A stretch of 64,000 bases of DNA, taken from NCBI RefSeq assembly GCF_018691265.1, contig NW_024881295.1, positions 20,388,243 through 20,452,242 on the forward strand, in the 5' to 3' direction. The notes under the pieces were generated by a model. The model did no database searches. It had not been told where the DNA came from and worked only from the letters and a program-made list of their open reading frames with translations. Positions within the stretch are counted from its first letter, which is position 1. Each line of letters opens with the position of its first letter. This document shows positions 53,301 to 58,589 of the stretch, piece by piece. Source of the stretch: Tyto alba (Eukaryota; Chordata; Aves; Strigiformes; Tytonidae). A program made the position numbers and the translations under genes.

Positions 53301-54303
53301 CAATAGCCAAGTGTAAGATCTACTGTATGCTTTGCTTTAAATGGGACATTTGTGACACCTGCCAGCTTCAGGTTCACCTTCTTAGCACATACCAGTGTAT
53401 AACTACATGGAAGGTGCGTGGGAACGGTTCACAGCTGTGTCAGGGGAAGTTCAGACTGGACATTAGGAAACATTTCCAAACAGACAGGGTGGTCAAACAT
53501 TGGAACAGGCTTCTTCGAGAGGTGGTTGATGTCTCCTTCCTGTCAGTGGTTAAGAGGCATTTGGACAATGCCCTTAACATGCTTTAACTTTTGGTCAGCC
53601 CTGAAGTGGTCAGGCAGCTGGACTAAACGATCTTTGTAAGTCCTTTTCAACTGAGATGCTCTATTATATTCTAGGCAGTCCTAAACAGGCCCCTTCTGAA
53701 CTAGCCCAGAACAGAAGCAAAATGGGAGGGATGGAAACATGCTCTCGGTCTCTACAAGCCAGCTTGGGCCCAGAGGAAATCTAGCCATACCTACAAAGCA
53801 TCATGACCAAAGATTCTTACTACCTACTCTACAGACTCAGCCAACTCAACGTGTATCTTCAGCCTTAAATTCTGGCCCAACCACCCGAGGTACAGAACCC
53901 CGGTGTGCTAAAATCAGATCACATTTGGATTGCAGACCTAGTCAAGAAGGCAGTGAGCAAATGTAGCCAGACAGTTTCCAAGCTGGAAAATCTGAACAGT
54001 ACTGTCCTGTGCTGCTCAAGTTTCCGTAAGTTTTCATGTATCTGCTTTGTGCTTCATTTCATAATAGAAGCATGTTCCTAATGACCAGCACTGATATTCT
54101 GATGGCAATGTAAGGTCTTAAGTTGATCTAAGGATGGAAAGAGGACTAGCCAGAGATGCTGCTCAAAATAACTGCCAAAAAAACAAACACCTACAGTCCA
54201 CTCCAAGGCTGCCCTCGGTTCCTTCACAGGTCCATTGGAGACTGCAATGTTGAGGGAATGCACAGGAGCCAAGTGCTGGAGGCCTGACCTGGAGATTGCT
54301 TTC
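5177..54303 (-). CDS. DGKI: Diacylglycerol kinase iota, internal 19 coding exons (partial gene)
   Basis: This entry gives the whole spliced CDS inside the window; the exons are listed separately. The enzyme phosphorylates diacylglycerol with ATP to phosphatidic acid and so ends DAG signalling. Spliced in order, the exons give two C1 zinc fingers, a Lys/Arg-rich MARCKS-like segment, the DGK catalytic domain ([28 protein letters not shown]) and the DGK accessory domain. This order is that of type IV DGKs (zeta and iota). Iota is preferred over zeta because of the stretches [23 protein letters not shown] and RRTSMPLLN, which match iota as I recall it (zeta has RPTPSPLMKP, GHPGEH and RRSAAPL). 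The 19 exons sum to 1743 nt with all phases compatible and no internal stop. The N-terminal exon and the C-terminal ankyrin exons are outside the window. Identification is by recognition of the protein, not by a database search. Confidence 0.96.
5388..5520 (+). repeat. A/C-rich low-complexity tract
   Basis: Runs of A with interspersed CA and CAAAA units. On the transcribed strand it is T/G-rich and lies directly upstream of the C-run polypyrimidine tract of the exon at 5177-5376. It creates long spurious open frames on both strands (for example 5322-5828, minus, rich in Phe and Cys). Confidence 0.85.
7444..7483 (+). repeat. Imperfect tandem duplication, 21-bp period
   Basis: A 19-base block beginning TATTACTAAATT occurs at 7444-7462 and 7465-7483 with one mismatch (TTTCC against TGTCC). 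Confidence 0.85.
7959..8070 (-). CDS. DGKI: DGKI exon: accessory domain, [20 protein letters not shown]
   Basis: 112 nt: one base finishing Arg, then 37 codons, beginning [20 protein letters not shown] and ending [11 protein letters not shown]. Acceptor CTGTAG|G; donor CTG|GTGAGT. GNPGDH supports iota (zeta has GHPGEH as I recall). The Arg in GDHRDFEP is His in the mammalian protein as I recall it. [13 protein letters not shown] is a core accessory-domain block. Confidence 0.96.
8071..8732. other. DGKI: Intron of DGKI
   Basis: 662 nt between the LNIP|R and YCAGT exons. It contains a T run at about 8665-8681; otherwise nothing recognised. Confidence 0.75.
8733..8806 (-). CDS. DGKI: DGKI exon: accessory domain, [20 protein letters not shown]
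   Basis: 74 nt: 24 codons, [20 protein letters not shown] then LNIP, plus AG, the first two bases of an Arg codon completed in the next exon. Acceptor TTTGTAG|TGT; donor CCCAG|GTAAGC. The VFLNIPRYCAG motif that spans the junction to the next exon is characteristic of DGKs. Confidence 0.95.
9027..9089 (-). CDS. DGKI: DGKI exon: accessory domain, [18 protein letters not shown]
   Basis: 63 nt, 21 codons, phase 0 at both ends: [20 protein letters not shown] then V. Acceptor TTTTCAG|GCA; donor GTG|GTAAGT. It joins directly to [11 protein letters not shown] in the next exon after a 220-nt intron, the shortest complete intron in the window. Confidence 0.95.
9090..9970. other. DGKI: Intron of DGKI
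   Basis: 881 nt. It contains a T-rich stretch at about 9228-9256; otherwise nothing recognised. Confidence 0.75.
9971..10026 (-). CDS. DGKI: DGKI exon: accessory domain, [15 protein letters not shown]
   Basis: 56 nt: two bases finishing Glu, then 18 codons, [18 protein letters not shown]. The [14 protein letters not shown] block is very strongly conserved across DGKs. Acceptor TTACAG|AA; donor GGG|GTGAGT. The exon is too short to be an isolated open reading frame and was placed by protein continuity between the ESR and AAFTDF exons. It contains the first in-frame ATG after the exon at 15985-16098. Confidence 0.96.
10690..10985 (-). mobile_element. Old CR1/L3-like LINE fragment (3' untranslated region)
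   Basis: Read on the plus strand, the order of phrases (AAATCGCCTCTTAACCTTC, GATAAGCTAAATGGGGCTCC, AAGGCATGTTTCCCAGAATA, CATTCCCATGCCTCCTC) resembles the reverse complement of ancient amniote CR1/L3 3' regions. The element itself is therefore on the minus strand. It is highly diverged with no coding capacity. A repeat-library search would settle the subfamily. Confidence 0.6.
12264..12635 (-). mobile_element. CR1 LINE 3'-end fragment
   Basis: The plus strand begins TTTGGGTTGGAAGGAACCTT, continues through TCATCTAGTCCAAGCCC and CCAACCTGGCCTTGAATG, and ends near CCAGACCCTTCTCCAGGCTA. This is the classic avian CR1 3' region in reverse complement. The element is 5'-truncated, as is usual for CR1, and lies in the same orientation as DGKI. 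It has many point changes, so it is inactive. Confidence 0.9.
14003..14081 (-). CDS. DGKI: DGKI exon: accessory domain, [13 protein letters not shown]
   Basis: 79 nt: 26 codons, [20 protein letters not shown] then EFHESR, plus one base that starts the next Glu codon. The NYFSLGFDA motif is a hallmark of the DGK accessory domain. Acceptor ATTACAG|CTT; donor AGAG|GTAATC. Ser4 stands where the mammalian protein, as I recall it, has Asn. Confidence 0.96.
14082..15273. other. DGKI: Intron of DGKI
   Basis: 1192 nt. It contains an A run at 14965-15000 and otherwise nothing recognised. Its donor side holds the tandem donor arrangement described in the findings. Confidence 0.7.
14965..15000 (+). repeat. 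A run
   Basis: About 36 bases of A with occasional C. No adjacent retrogene body was recognised. Confidence 0.85.
15274..15411 (-). CDS. DGKI: DGKI exon: end of catalytic domain into the accessory region
   Basis: 138 nt, 46 codons, phase 0 at both ends. It starts [20 protein letters not shown], continues [16 protein letters not shown] and ends EDGARK. The DRW motif is conserved in DGKs. Acceptor CTGTCAG|GGT. The in-frame donor is AAG|GTTAGA, which has a weak +3 T. A competing donor, CAC|GTAAGG, begins five bases upstream inside the exon. The AAG|GTTAGA site is chosen because the next exon starts with a whole codon (LPLSVF), matching the conserved protein. Confidence 0.94.
15412..15984. other. 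DGKI: Intron of DGKI
   Basis: 573 nt between the NWGG and GYTDEP exons. Nothing recognised within it. Confidence 0.75.
15985..16098 (-). CDS. DGKI: DGKI exon: GTGNDLA motif of the catalytic domain
   Basis: 114 nt, 38 codons, phase 0 at both ends. It starts [20 protein letters not shown] and ends [24 protein letters not shown] is the second nucleotide-binding signature of the DGK catalytic domain. Acceptor TTTTATAG|GTG; donor GGG|GTAAGC. The solo LTR lies 201 bp upstream in the same orientation. Confidence 0.97.
16295..16867 (-). mobile_element. Solo LTR of an endogenous retrovirus with 5-bp target duplication
   Basis: The element occupies 16300-16862 (563 bp). On its own (minus) strand it starts TGTCCTGGTTTCAGCTGAG and ends in CA. 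It is flanked by the direct repeat AGTTT at 16295-16299 and 16863-16867. A TATAAA lies at 16590-16595 and an ATTAAA possible polyadenylation signal at 16424-16429, both on the minus strand. No internal gag, pol or env sequence is present, so this is a recombined solo LTR without coding capacity. The sequence resembles a solo-LTR family I recall as common in neoavian genomes. A 5-bp duplication is typical of ERVL-type insertions, but class is not proved. Orientation is the same as DGKI. Confidence 0.85.
16590..16595 (-). promoter_or_regulatory. TATA box of the solo LTR
   Basis: TATAAA on the minus strand near the middle of the LTR, in the place expected at the end of U3. A transcript from here would run towards the DGKI exon at 15985-16098. 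Whether it is active cannot be seen from the sequence. Confidence 0.5.
17301..17356. repeat. AT/TATA microsatellite
   Basis: Interrupted (AT)n and (ACAT)n-like sequence, largely self-complementary. Confidence 0.85.
19354..19375 (+). repeat. A run
   Basis: Uninterrupted A tract of about 22 bases in the GGDG-VGWIL intron. Confidence 0.85.
19640..19810 (+). mobile_element. Probable ancient amniote SINE (MIR/AmnSINE-like)
   Basis: The plus strand has phrases in the order of the old amniote SINE core: CCTAAATCCTTTAAAGAGCT, then ATCCAAAAACACACAG, then ACCTGACAGATCCCAGGTTA, then ATGACCAATGCAATATCCTT. The match is by memory and weak. No A-tail or target duplication is visible. Confidence 0.4.
20236..20296 (-). 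CDS. DGKI: DGKI exon: GGDG motif of the catalytic domain
   Basis: 61 nt: one base finishing the Ala codon, then 20 codons, [24 protein letters not shown] is the ATP-binding glycine-rich motif that is essential for activity in DGKs. Acceptor GACCAG|G; donor ACG|GTAGGT. The exon is more G+C-rich than its surroundings. The intron after it, 4.1 kb, separates GGDGT from VGWIL and contains the solo LTR. Confidence 0.96.
20297..21547. other. DGKI: Intron of DGKI
   Basis: 1251 nt. Short open frames occur on both strands but none resembles a known protein. No dispersed repeat recognised. Confidence 0.7.
21548..21630 (-). CDS. DGKI: DGKI exon: catalytic domain, helix after NPKSGG
   Basis: 83 nt: 27 codons, starting [20 protein letters not shown] and ending SQEGPRD, plus the two bases GC, which are completed to GCG (Ala) by the next exon. 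Acceptor TCCCAG|GGC; donor GC|GTAAGT. The [11 protein letters not shown] stretch is strongly conserved across DGKs. Arg in GPRD is a Lys in the mammalian protein as I recall it. Confidence 0.96.
21631..23418. other. DGKI: Intron of DGKI with old CR1 pieces
   Basis: 1788 nt. Its middle is a degraded CR1 (21836-22760). The rest is unassigned. Confidence 0.7.
21836..22760 (-). mobile_element. Degraded CR1 LINE, 3' region fragments
   Basis: The plus strand at 21836 has GGTTCATAGGAGCAGGCACT and GGGTCAGACCAAAGGTCC. At about 22640 it has AACATCCTACGGCAAGGAGT followed by a CACACTGTGAGAAGGACC stretch. In old reptilian and avian CR1 elements these phrases flank one another in the reverse complement of the 3' region. 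The interval between them is longer than in the consensus I recall, so it has probably been interrupted. Boundaries are approximate. Confidence 0.6.
23419..23514 (-). CDS. DGKI: DGKI exon: start of DGK catalytic domain
   Basis: 96 nt, 32 codons, phase 0 at both ends. It starts [19 protein letters not shown] and ends [12 protein letters not shown]. The hydrophobic strand plus NPKSGG is the first catalytic-domain motif of the DGK and lipid-kinase fold. Acceptor TTTTCAG|GAT; donor CAG|GTAAGA. The first codons (DNKGRPF) join the basic segment to the kinase. This is the most diagnostic exon for iota against zeta. Confidence 0.97.
23515..24747. other. DGKI: Intron of DGKI
   Basis: 1233 nt. It contains a possible SINE remnant at 24045-24150; nothing else recognised. 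Confidence 0.7.
24045..24150 (-). mobile_element. Possible ancient SINE remnant
   Basis: The plus-strand order GCGAGGGCACTCTCCTGGGC, CAGACACAGATTCAAATTTC, TGGTCTGCAG resembles the reverse complement of the same amniote SINE as at 19640-19810 (GGGCACTAGCCTGGGA...GGTTCAAGTCCCTG). Very diverged; low certainty. Confidence 0.3.
24748..24822 (-). CDS. DGKI: DGKI exon: MARCKS-like basic segment
   Basis: 75 nt, 25 codons, phase 0 at both ends. It begins [20 protein letters not shown] and ends KRGNE, with 11 Lys/Arg residues in 25. In type IV DGKs this region resembles the MARCKS phosphorylation-site domain and acts as a nuclear localisation signal controlled by PKC phosphorylation; the Ser and Thr in RTSFKRKAS are the likely targets. 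Acceptor GATGTAG|AAC; donor GAA|GTAGGT. A second possible donor four bases downstream (GTATTC) is out of frame with the next exon and was not chosen. The exon is frame-neutral and so could be a cassette. Confidence 0.94.
24823..31094. other. DGKI: Intron of DGKI before the basic-segment exon
   Basis: 6272 nt between KKPQ and NSLK. I recognise no CR1, LTR or exon. It contains the 143-codon plus-strand open frame at 26387-26818 (see findings) and a T run at about 27182-27198. It is the largest stretch in the window without a recognised dispersed repeat. Confidence 0.6.
31095..31211 (-). CDS. DGKI: DGKI exon: end of C1 domain 2 (extended C1) and linker
   Basis: 117 nt, 39 codons, phase 0 at both ends. 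It starts [20 protein letters not shown] and ends [12 protein letters not shown]. His2, Cys7 and Cys17 of the exon finish the second zinc finger. The [12 protein letters not shown] stretch is the conserved extension after the last C1 domain of DGKs. Acceptor CTTCCAG|TTT; donor CAG|GTAACT. Confidence 0.96.
31212..31767. other. DGKI: Intron of DGKI
   Basis: 556 nt within C1 domain 2, with an A-rich run at about 31395-31439. Nothing else recognised. Confidence 0.75.
31768..31839 (-). CDS. DGKI: DGKI exon: middle of C1 domain 2
   Basis: 72 nt, 24 codons, phase 0 at both ends. It starts [15 protein letters not shown] and ends SCSWCKLA. The CSWC pair supplies two zinc ligands of C1 domain 2. Acceptor TTCTAG|GGT; donor GCG|GTAAGT. 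The Leu in CKLA stands where the mammalian iota and zeta proteins, as I recall them, have Gln (CKQA). This needs a single A-to-T change, CAG to CTG. The next exon follows after only 556 nt. Confidence 0.95.
32217..32285. repeat. T-rich low-complexity tract
   Basis: TTTG and T runs on the plus strand, ending in an uninterrupted T stretch. Confidence 0.85.
34041..34250 (+). mobile_element. MIR-like ancient SINE
   Basis: The plus strand reads ATTGCTTTACAAATGTCAAC, then TAATTCCTCCTAAGGA, then TTTACAAATAAAGGAACTGA, then GGCCACAGTGAGATTTGCTG. This is the order of the MIR consensus (GCTTTACAAACATTAACTAA...ACAGATGAGGAAACTGAGGC...GGTCACACAGTGAG). Strongly diverged, as expected for a repeat older than birds. 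Confidence 0.65.
36507..36572 (-). CDS. DGKI: DGKI exon: first part of C1 domain 2
   Basis: 66 nt, 22 codons, phase 0 at both ends. It encodes [20 protein letters not shown] then GK. The HHWVH histidines and the CxxC pair start the second C1 domain. Acceptor TTTTGCAG|AAC; donor AAG|GTGAGA. A 153-codon minus-strand open frame runs through this exon from 36872 to 36411, but only these 22 codons belong to the gene. The rest is read-through into introns. Confidence 0.96.
37295..37754 (+). mobile_element. CR1 LINE 3' end, well preserved
   Basis: Plus-strand phrases in consensus order: GGTCCAGGAGGACCACGGAG, GGCTGAGAGAGTTGGGG, TTCAGACTGGAGAAGAGAAG, TGCCCCCTCCCTGGAAGGGT, TCAAGGCCAGGTTGGACGGG, CCCATGGCAGGGGGGTTGGA, GATGATCGTTAAGGTCCC, CTTCCAACCCAAATCATTCT. 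It ends in short repeated ATTCTGTGAGTCT-type units, the usual CR1 terminus. It is 5'-truncated to about 460 bp, the youngest-looking CR1 here, and is antisense to DGKI. Confidence 0.95.
37911..37933 (+). repeat. A run
   Basis: 23 A residues, followed by a purine-rich stretch to about 38080. Confidence 0.9.
38282..38338 (-). CDS. DGKI: DGKI exon: end of C1 domain 1 and linker
   Basis: 57 nt, 19 codons, phase 0 at both ends: [19 protein letters not shown]. The Cys is the last zinc ligand of C1 domain 1. The Gly/Ser/Arg stretch after it is the linker to the second finger. Acceptor TACCAG|ATT; donor GAA|GTAAGT, a near-perfect donor. It is too short to show as an isolated open reading frame, and was found by looking for the coding sequence missing between the CAACK and HHWVH exons. 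Confidence 0.95.
38339..40757. other. DGKI: Intron of DGKI
   Basis: 2419 nt. It contains a T run at about 38628-38646 and a purine-rich stretch at about 38935-39150. No dispersed repeat recognised; the plus-strand open frames match no known family. Confidence 0.7.
40758..40832 (-). CDS. DGKI: DGKI exon: middle of C1 domain 1
   Basis: 75 nt, 25 codons, phase 0 at both ends. It encodes [19 protein letters not shown] followed by MEQLEK. The CxxC pair (Cys8, Cys11), His16 and Cys19 are the central zinc ligands of the first C1 domain. Acceptor TTGCAG|AAA; donor AAG|GTAAGA. The CAACKIVVH core is shared with DGK zeta. As I recall, the mammalian proteins have Thr where this one has Asn after the histidine (VVHN rather than VVHT), a minor change. 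Confidence 0.96.
40833..44186. other. DGKI: Intron of DGKI with an old CR1 end
   Basis: 3354 nt, A+T-rich. It contains a CR1 remnant at 42913-43060 and a T run at about 43311-43329. The rest is unassigned. Confidence 0.7.
42913..43060 (-). mobile_element. Old CR1 LINE 3'-terminal remnant
   Basis: The plus strand reads TAAGAATTTAAGAACAGTCG, ACCACATCAGACTAAAGGTC and CCTGTCTCCAGCCTTTGCC, matching in order the reverse complement of the 3' end of old sauropsid CR1 (TAAGAACGGCC...GGGTCAGACCAAAGGTCC...TATCCTGTCTCC). The element is on the minus strand. The distal boundary is approximate. Confidence 0.65.
44187..44282 (-). CDS. DGKI: DGKI exon: first part of C1 domain 1
   Basis: 96 nt, 32 codons, phase 0 at both ends. 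It encodes [13 protein letters not shown] at its start and [13 protein letters not shown] at its end. His8, Cys20 and Cys27 of the exon are the candidate first zinc ligands of C1 domain 1. Acceptor TTCTCAG|GAA; donor TCA|GTGAGT. The intron before it is about 9.9 kb, the longest complete intron in the window. The zinc finger continues in the next two exons, so skipping this exon would keep the frame but destroy the finger. Confidence 0.95.
47409..47433 (+). repeat. A-rich run
   Basis: A tract with one C, no associated retro-element body. Confidence 0.8.
47968..48021 (+). repeat. A-rich tract with CAAAA units
   Basis: Runs of A broken by single C residues, similar in style to the tracts at 736-808 and 5388-5520. 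Confidence 0.85.
48350..48392. repeat. Inverted repeat with 11-bp perfect arms
   Basis: Arms TGTAATGGGAG (48355-48365) and CTCCCATTACA (48374-48384) enclose an 8-base loop. An outer CCAGT/ACTGG pair (48350-48354 and 48388-48392) extends the stem past a 3-base bulge. The stem is too short for a usual pre-miRNA. Function unknown. Confidence 0.85.
49960..50770 (-). mobile_element. CR1 LINE fragment from ORF2 (reverse transcriptase region)
   Basis: The minus strand encodes recognisable pieces of the CR1 reverse transcriptase: [20 protein letters not shown] followed by [13 protein letters not shown] near 50260-50130, and [18 protein letters not shown] near 50020-49965. The frame is broken between and upstream of these blocks. 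This is an internal piece of a CR1 without its 3' end, in the same orientation as DGKI. The retained motifs identify the family; the element is defective. Confidence 0.9.
51735..51890 (+). mobile_element. MIR-like ancient SINE
   Basis: The plus strand reads CCATGTTACAGCTAGAGAGG, CTGATGTACTGAGAGGC, CTCACTCACAAGGTAAGTGG, TAGAGCAGGGAATGGAAACC, then TGAATCAGTGTTCTG. This follows the MIR core (TTACAGATGAG...GAGGCACAGAGAGG...GGTCACACAGCTAGTAAGTGG...AGAGCCGGGATTCGAACCC). Confidence 0.75.
53004..53043 (+). repeat. Exact tandem duplication, 20-bp unit
   Basis: CTTTCAAACTCATTTTAACA occurs twice in direct succession without mismatch. Confidence 0.95.
53408..53673 (+). mobile_element. CR1 LINE 3'-end fragment, diverged
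   Basis: Plus-strand phrases in CR1 order: TTCAGACTGGACATTAGGAA, GGGTGGTCAAACATTGGAAC, AGGCTTCTTCGAGAGGTGGT, GAGGCATTTGGACAATGCCC, ACTAAACGATCTTTGTAAGT, CCTTTTCAACTGAGATGCTC, then TATTATATTCTA. It belongs to a different subfamily from the copy at 37295 (GGACAATG type). Antisense to DGKI. Confidence 0.88.
54195..54303 (-). CDS. DGKI: DGKI exon: region N-terminal to the first C1 domain
   Basis: Most upstream coding exon in the window, 109 nt. It starts with one base that completes a codon begun in the exon beyond 64000 (AG|G, Arg, is expected), then has 36 codons beginning [15 protein letters not shown] and ending RAALEWT. Acceptor: a T-rich tract then TTTGCAG|G. Donor: ACT|GTAGGT. The segment lies just before the zinc fingers in type IV DGKs and has no catalytic motif. 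It is probably exon 2 of the gene, because the known exon 1 of DGKI encodes the Ala/Gly/Ser-rich N-terminus and ends just before KAIS. The frame joins exactly to the next exon (GEHLWLE). Confidence 0.93.
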
Positions 54304-56679
54304 CTGCAAATTGGAAAGAAAAAAAAAACCAAATAAATGGAGTGTATATCCAATATAATTACTCAATATCATTATCCACCCCACCCTTCTCCAGAAATCA
54401 GAAAAGGCAGTACAGCATCTAATTTCAGTGGGGAGAAATGGTGCTTGAATGCCATCTCCTGCTAAGGCAGTTCAGGAAAAGAATAAAGTAATCTGATCAC
54501 TGAAAATTACTGTTTAATGAAGATCAGTTACTCATCTGGCACTAAGCTGAAATATCAAATCCAGTGGACTACATATGGTGCTGTTTGCCAGTTTCAGTGG
54601 AGTCCTCATTCATTACACCTATTCCTTACATACCAGCTGAACCTGCTGAATCAATTTATGCATAACTCCAACTAGCCTTTAGTGGAGGAATGAAATATGA
54701 GTTTATAAAAAGAGTGCAACATCTGTTGCTTTTACTCAGGTTATAGGCTGGAAAAAGTCATCCATTCAGCATCCAACTACATAAAACAAGACACGGGGAC
54801 ACCACTTAGGTAGTCATACACTACTACATTTTTGATCATATCAGCATCCCTTCAAGGTATTACAGCTTCTTTCCGCTTACATTTCAATTCTACCTTTTTG
54901 GTCCAAAGTCATTCTTTATTATAGCTCTTGAGGCATAAGATATGGCCTCCTTCAAAAGTCACAGATGGTGCCCAGAAACCCTCCCAGAGCTCCACAAGCG
55001 TTGAGGGTGTATCCGCTGCCGGTTTCCCTAGAGGCACCCAGCCCTGCCGGCTCAGCCCCGGATAGCGAGCGATCAGGTGGAAGCCCAGTATGCTGCTGAT
55101 ACAACCCTCAGCTGCACTCAGACAGCAGGTTTCATAAAGTTTCATAAGATTATTGCATTGTGTATTTTAGCACGTGATGGTGGTGGCCAAACCAATCTCG
55201 CAGCTTCAGCTGCAATGATTCGTAAGAGGACAAAAACACGTCAAGGAGAAATCTCCTTTTGTAAGCCAAATACACTCATCCCTCACAAAGTGAAATGACA
55301 GTCCATTTGTGTAAAGTGCATTTTTGTGATACCACTCCCACAGTGCAATAGCTATTTATAGCATCTCCTAATCTTACCACTGTCCCAAGGCAATAAAGGT
55401 CAATTGAGCCACTGATGACAATCCAGGTCAGCCATAAGCTAAATAAATCTTTTTGTTGTCCTGAAAATATACAGTGCAATATATATCCACAGAAAAGAAG
55501 TTTGGAAGCCTCATCGCTCACAGTGCATGTCTGGATAAAACAAGTGGGCTGAATCAGAATTTCTTAAATTCTCTTTCCTGTGGGTAGCACGAACAACTCG
55601 GAACATTAACATCAGCCTCTGACCACCCAATGCCCCCTTTCCACTTAACAACACGGACGAGACACTGACATTAAGGGTTTTTTCCAAAATATTTTGCATT
55701 TGACAAAAACTTATTAGAGCCAAGGAGCCCAAGGAAAAGGTTTTCACTACCTGGCAACGTATCAGGAGAGAGCAATTTAGCAAGAAAGATTTTATGCCAT
55801 ATGTCAGTACAATATAAACTACATATCTTCTTAATGACTAGATTAAGGCCTTAAAGAAATAAACTACAAGAAACTACTCTTTCTTTTTTTTTTTTTTTTC
55901 AATTTATTTTTCCAGAAAACTGTCCAATAGTTGGCAGTCTCCTTCCGTGCTATTTTGGGTATCTATTTAGTTATTAGTGCTTCCTAAACACAAGAGTACA
56001 TTCTTGTGTCTATTCACGGTTTGTAACATGGTAATTTGTTTTGGTGGAAATGGGGTAGTATCACATTTTCTGCCCTGCATCACCGACACTGATAAAGCAA
56101 GCCTACTTAGTCCTGCCCTCATAATAGAAGAAGGTAGTATCTACTTCGTGTAAGTAGTACTTAAGTAAAGGTGGCTGAATAATAAAGTGCTAGCAACTAA
56201 TTATTATTTGATGAAAAATGCCAACATTTTCAGCCAACACTGATTACAGCCTATTACTTGTCAAGCAATACAGCCTGTAAAGTTTCATGTAACCACTAAG
56301 CACATTCACTGAAGCAAAGTCTGCAATGAATATTCCTAGGAACCAATTTATGTGACCAGTCGGAGGACAAGGCTTCCAGTTGGAAGGCAAATTCAGCAGA
56401 GACTTAAAAGGTAAGTATGCCTAATGAACAGTTACAGACTTCTCAGCATCAAGCCTTGGATACAATTTCAAGTCAGAATTAGAGATGTGCAAGCCTCCTG
56501 CAGCAGAACCTAAGACTTGGCCCTCATTCCTCTAAAAGCGAGGCGAGGCTGATGAGCCTTTTGGGGGAGATTTGGCAGAGTTTTGTGCCAACAGCCTGCC
56601 CTTCCTCTGCATGCCAAGTTGGATTTATGGTTTTGTCTGGAAAGCACACAAAACAGAGGCACGACAATTAATGATTTTC

Positions 56680-56702
56680 TTTTTTTTTTTTTTTTTTTTT
56701 TT
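56680..56702. repeat. T run
   Basis: Uninterrupted T tract of about 23 bases on the plus strand (A tract in the transcript). Confidence 0.9.
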
Positions 56703-58589
56703 GGTTTGTTTTAACATAAAAGCCTTAAAATGATCTCAGGAATTGCAAATTTGCATGAACCAGCCAGAAGTCACCCTTAGGCCCAGAGGCAAGCTAAAAA
56801 TGCCTACTTTTACACAGCTTCATATCAGAACTATCTGTTTCAGAACAAAGAGAGACACACAGCGTCAAAGCACATTACATGCACTGCAGAAGCCTTGCCC
56901 GTTAAAAAAAAGGAGGTCAGGCTAAAGAGCAAACACACAGCCTTCTAGTAAGTATAAGGCAGATGAGAGAGGGGAAAATGGGGCAACAGGGAAGGTAGCA
57001 CAAATATGATAACAAAACAGATGCTGAGTGTCCAGGTGATCATATCTCATATTCCTTTAACTAGCAGATTACACCACCTGGCACTTTTCCAATTGCAAGG
57101 TAACACGAGTGGCTTTTAGTTATCTTCCCCAGCAATTTCATCTCCATTGTGCTGAGTGCACGAATGAAAACACAGGCTCAACAGGCAGCCCTTCGCATAG
57201 AAGCAGAAGTAATCACTGTTCCCCTGATAAGAGACAGCCAGAAAAAGTGAATCTGCTTTCATGATATATTCCATCCTTCAGACTACCAAGTCCACAACTT
57301 TGTTAAAATGGGCACACTGGCCAGCTTGCTGATGTAGCAAACAACAGCAAGGAAATGTCACATGATAAGCAAGGAGCTGTTTTTTAAAAATCACTTTTTC
57401 ATATCCAGTAATCAATAATTTATAGTTGATGCTATTATCAATTTAGCTAACACACCACCATTGTGAACAAGCATGGGTACACATACACGTGTATGTCATT
57501 AAATATACAACAAACAAAAATATCTGGTACTAATTCCATAGTTTATACGGTTAAAAAAATTCTTTAATGGAGCAGTTGACTGTCTTAGAAACCAAAAGGA
57601 ATCAGGCATTCAAGCTATTCCAGTATAACAACTGATTTTTTTAAAATAAAGCATTACATTTTAATTTTGCTGAAAAGTCGGGCGAGACTCAACCTACTTA
57701 CTAGATCAAAGGATACATATTTGATTAGGGGGGATTTGAGTTTATATCCCAGGTTTTGGCTTTACTGAGCCTTTTCTTCCACCTAAAGCATATAAAAATC
57801 CTCCAATGAGTTGTTTAGACTGAATATTTATGCCTGAATCCTCAAACACCACAAAAGAAAATTAGTCAGTAATATGCAGCTCATTTAAACGTTATAAAAA
57901 TCTGTTTAGAAAAAAAGACTAAGTTAGTGCTGTACGTGGCTAACAGATGAGTGTCATTTTAGTTGTCACTGGTGTTGGCATTGCTGTCTTTCTAGGCTGG
58001 GGTTATTACCTCCATTTTCATCGGGGTGTAAGTTGCCATTGGGGTAGGCTCTCAGTTGCAAGATCATCAAAACACAGAGGCTGGCTTCTACAGATCCTAT
58101 GGTTAGGACATCTTCTAGGAGAGAGATTTTTGGGAGTCTTTTCTCAAAGTTAATCTAGATATTTACCAAGAAAAGGACAGCCATTTGTATAACAATGTTT
58201 AAGTTACAATAACTCTGATTTTCTTTGAATATCTACTGTAAATAAACACTGAGAGCTGGCAGGCATAGCTTTGCCAGCCACAACTTGAAAATCCCTGTAC
58301 AAAGCCAGGCAGTACCTGCACGCTGTATGAACTATTTATATGAGCCTCAGTTTGTTTGGAGGTGGTTTTCCCTTCTGCAAATTGGCGCTTATGAAACTCG
58401 TGAACAAAACGTACTGGCTAAACTCCGGCATTATTTAAGTTTTCCCCACACAGCTCTGCTGACAGCAGAGCGCTCCTGCAACCTGCTGTTCCCAGCTTGC
58501 CTTCCAGGCACGTCATGTCCTCCTTTCCAGCTGACCACCGACTATTTCACTGCAACATCAAGATTCCCAGATGGTTTGCATTGGATATG

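Larger units (their letters stand above)
44283..54194. other. DGKI: Longest complete intron of DGKI
   Basis: 9912 nt between LEWT and ENAVNG. It contains a hairpin (48350-48392), a CR1 reverse-transcriptase fragment (49960-50770), a MIR-like SINE (51735-51890), a tandem duplication (53004-53043), a CR1 3' end (53408-53673) and two A-rich tracts. No additional exon recognised. Confidence 0.7.

Noticed and set aside
54909..55145. G+C-rich stretch with a minus-strand open frame as a candidate first coding exon
   Set aside because: The translation has none of the Ala/Gly/Ser-rich character of the DGKI N-terminus, and I see no frame-compatible link to KAIS.
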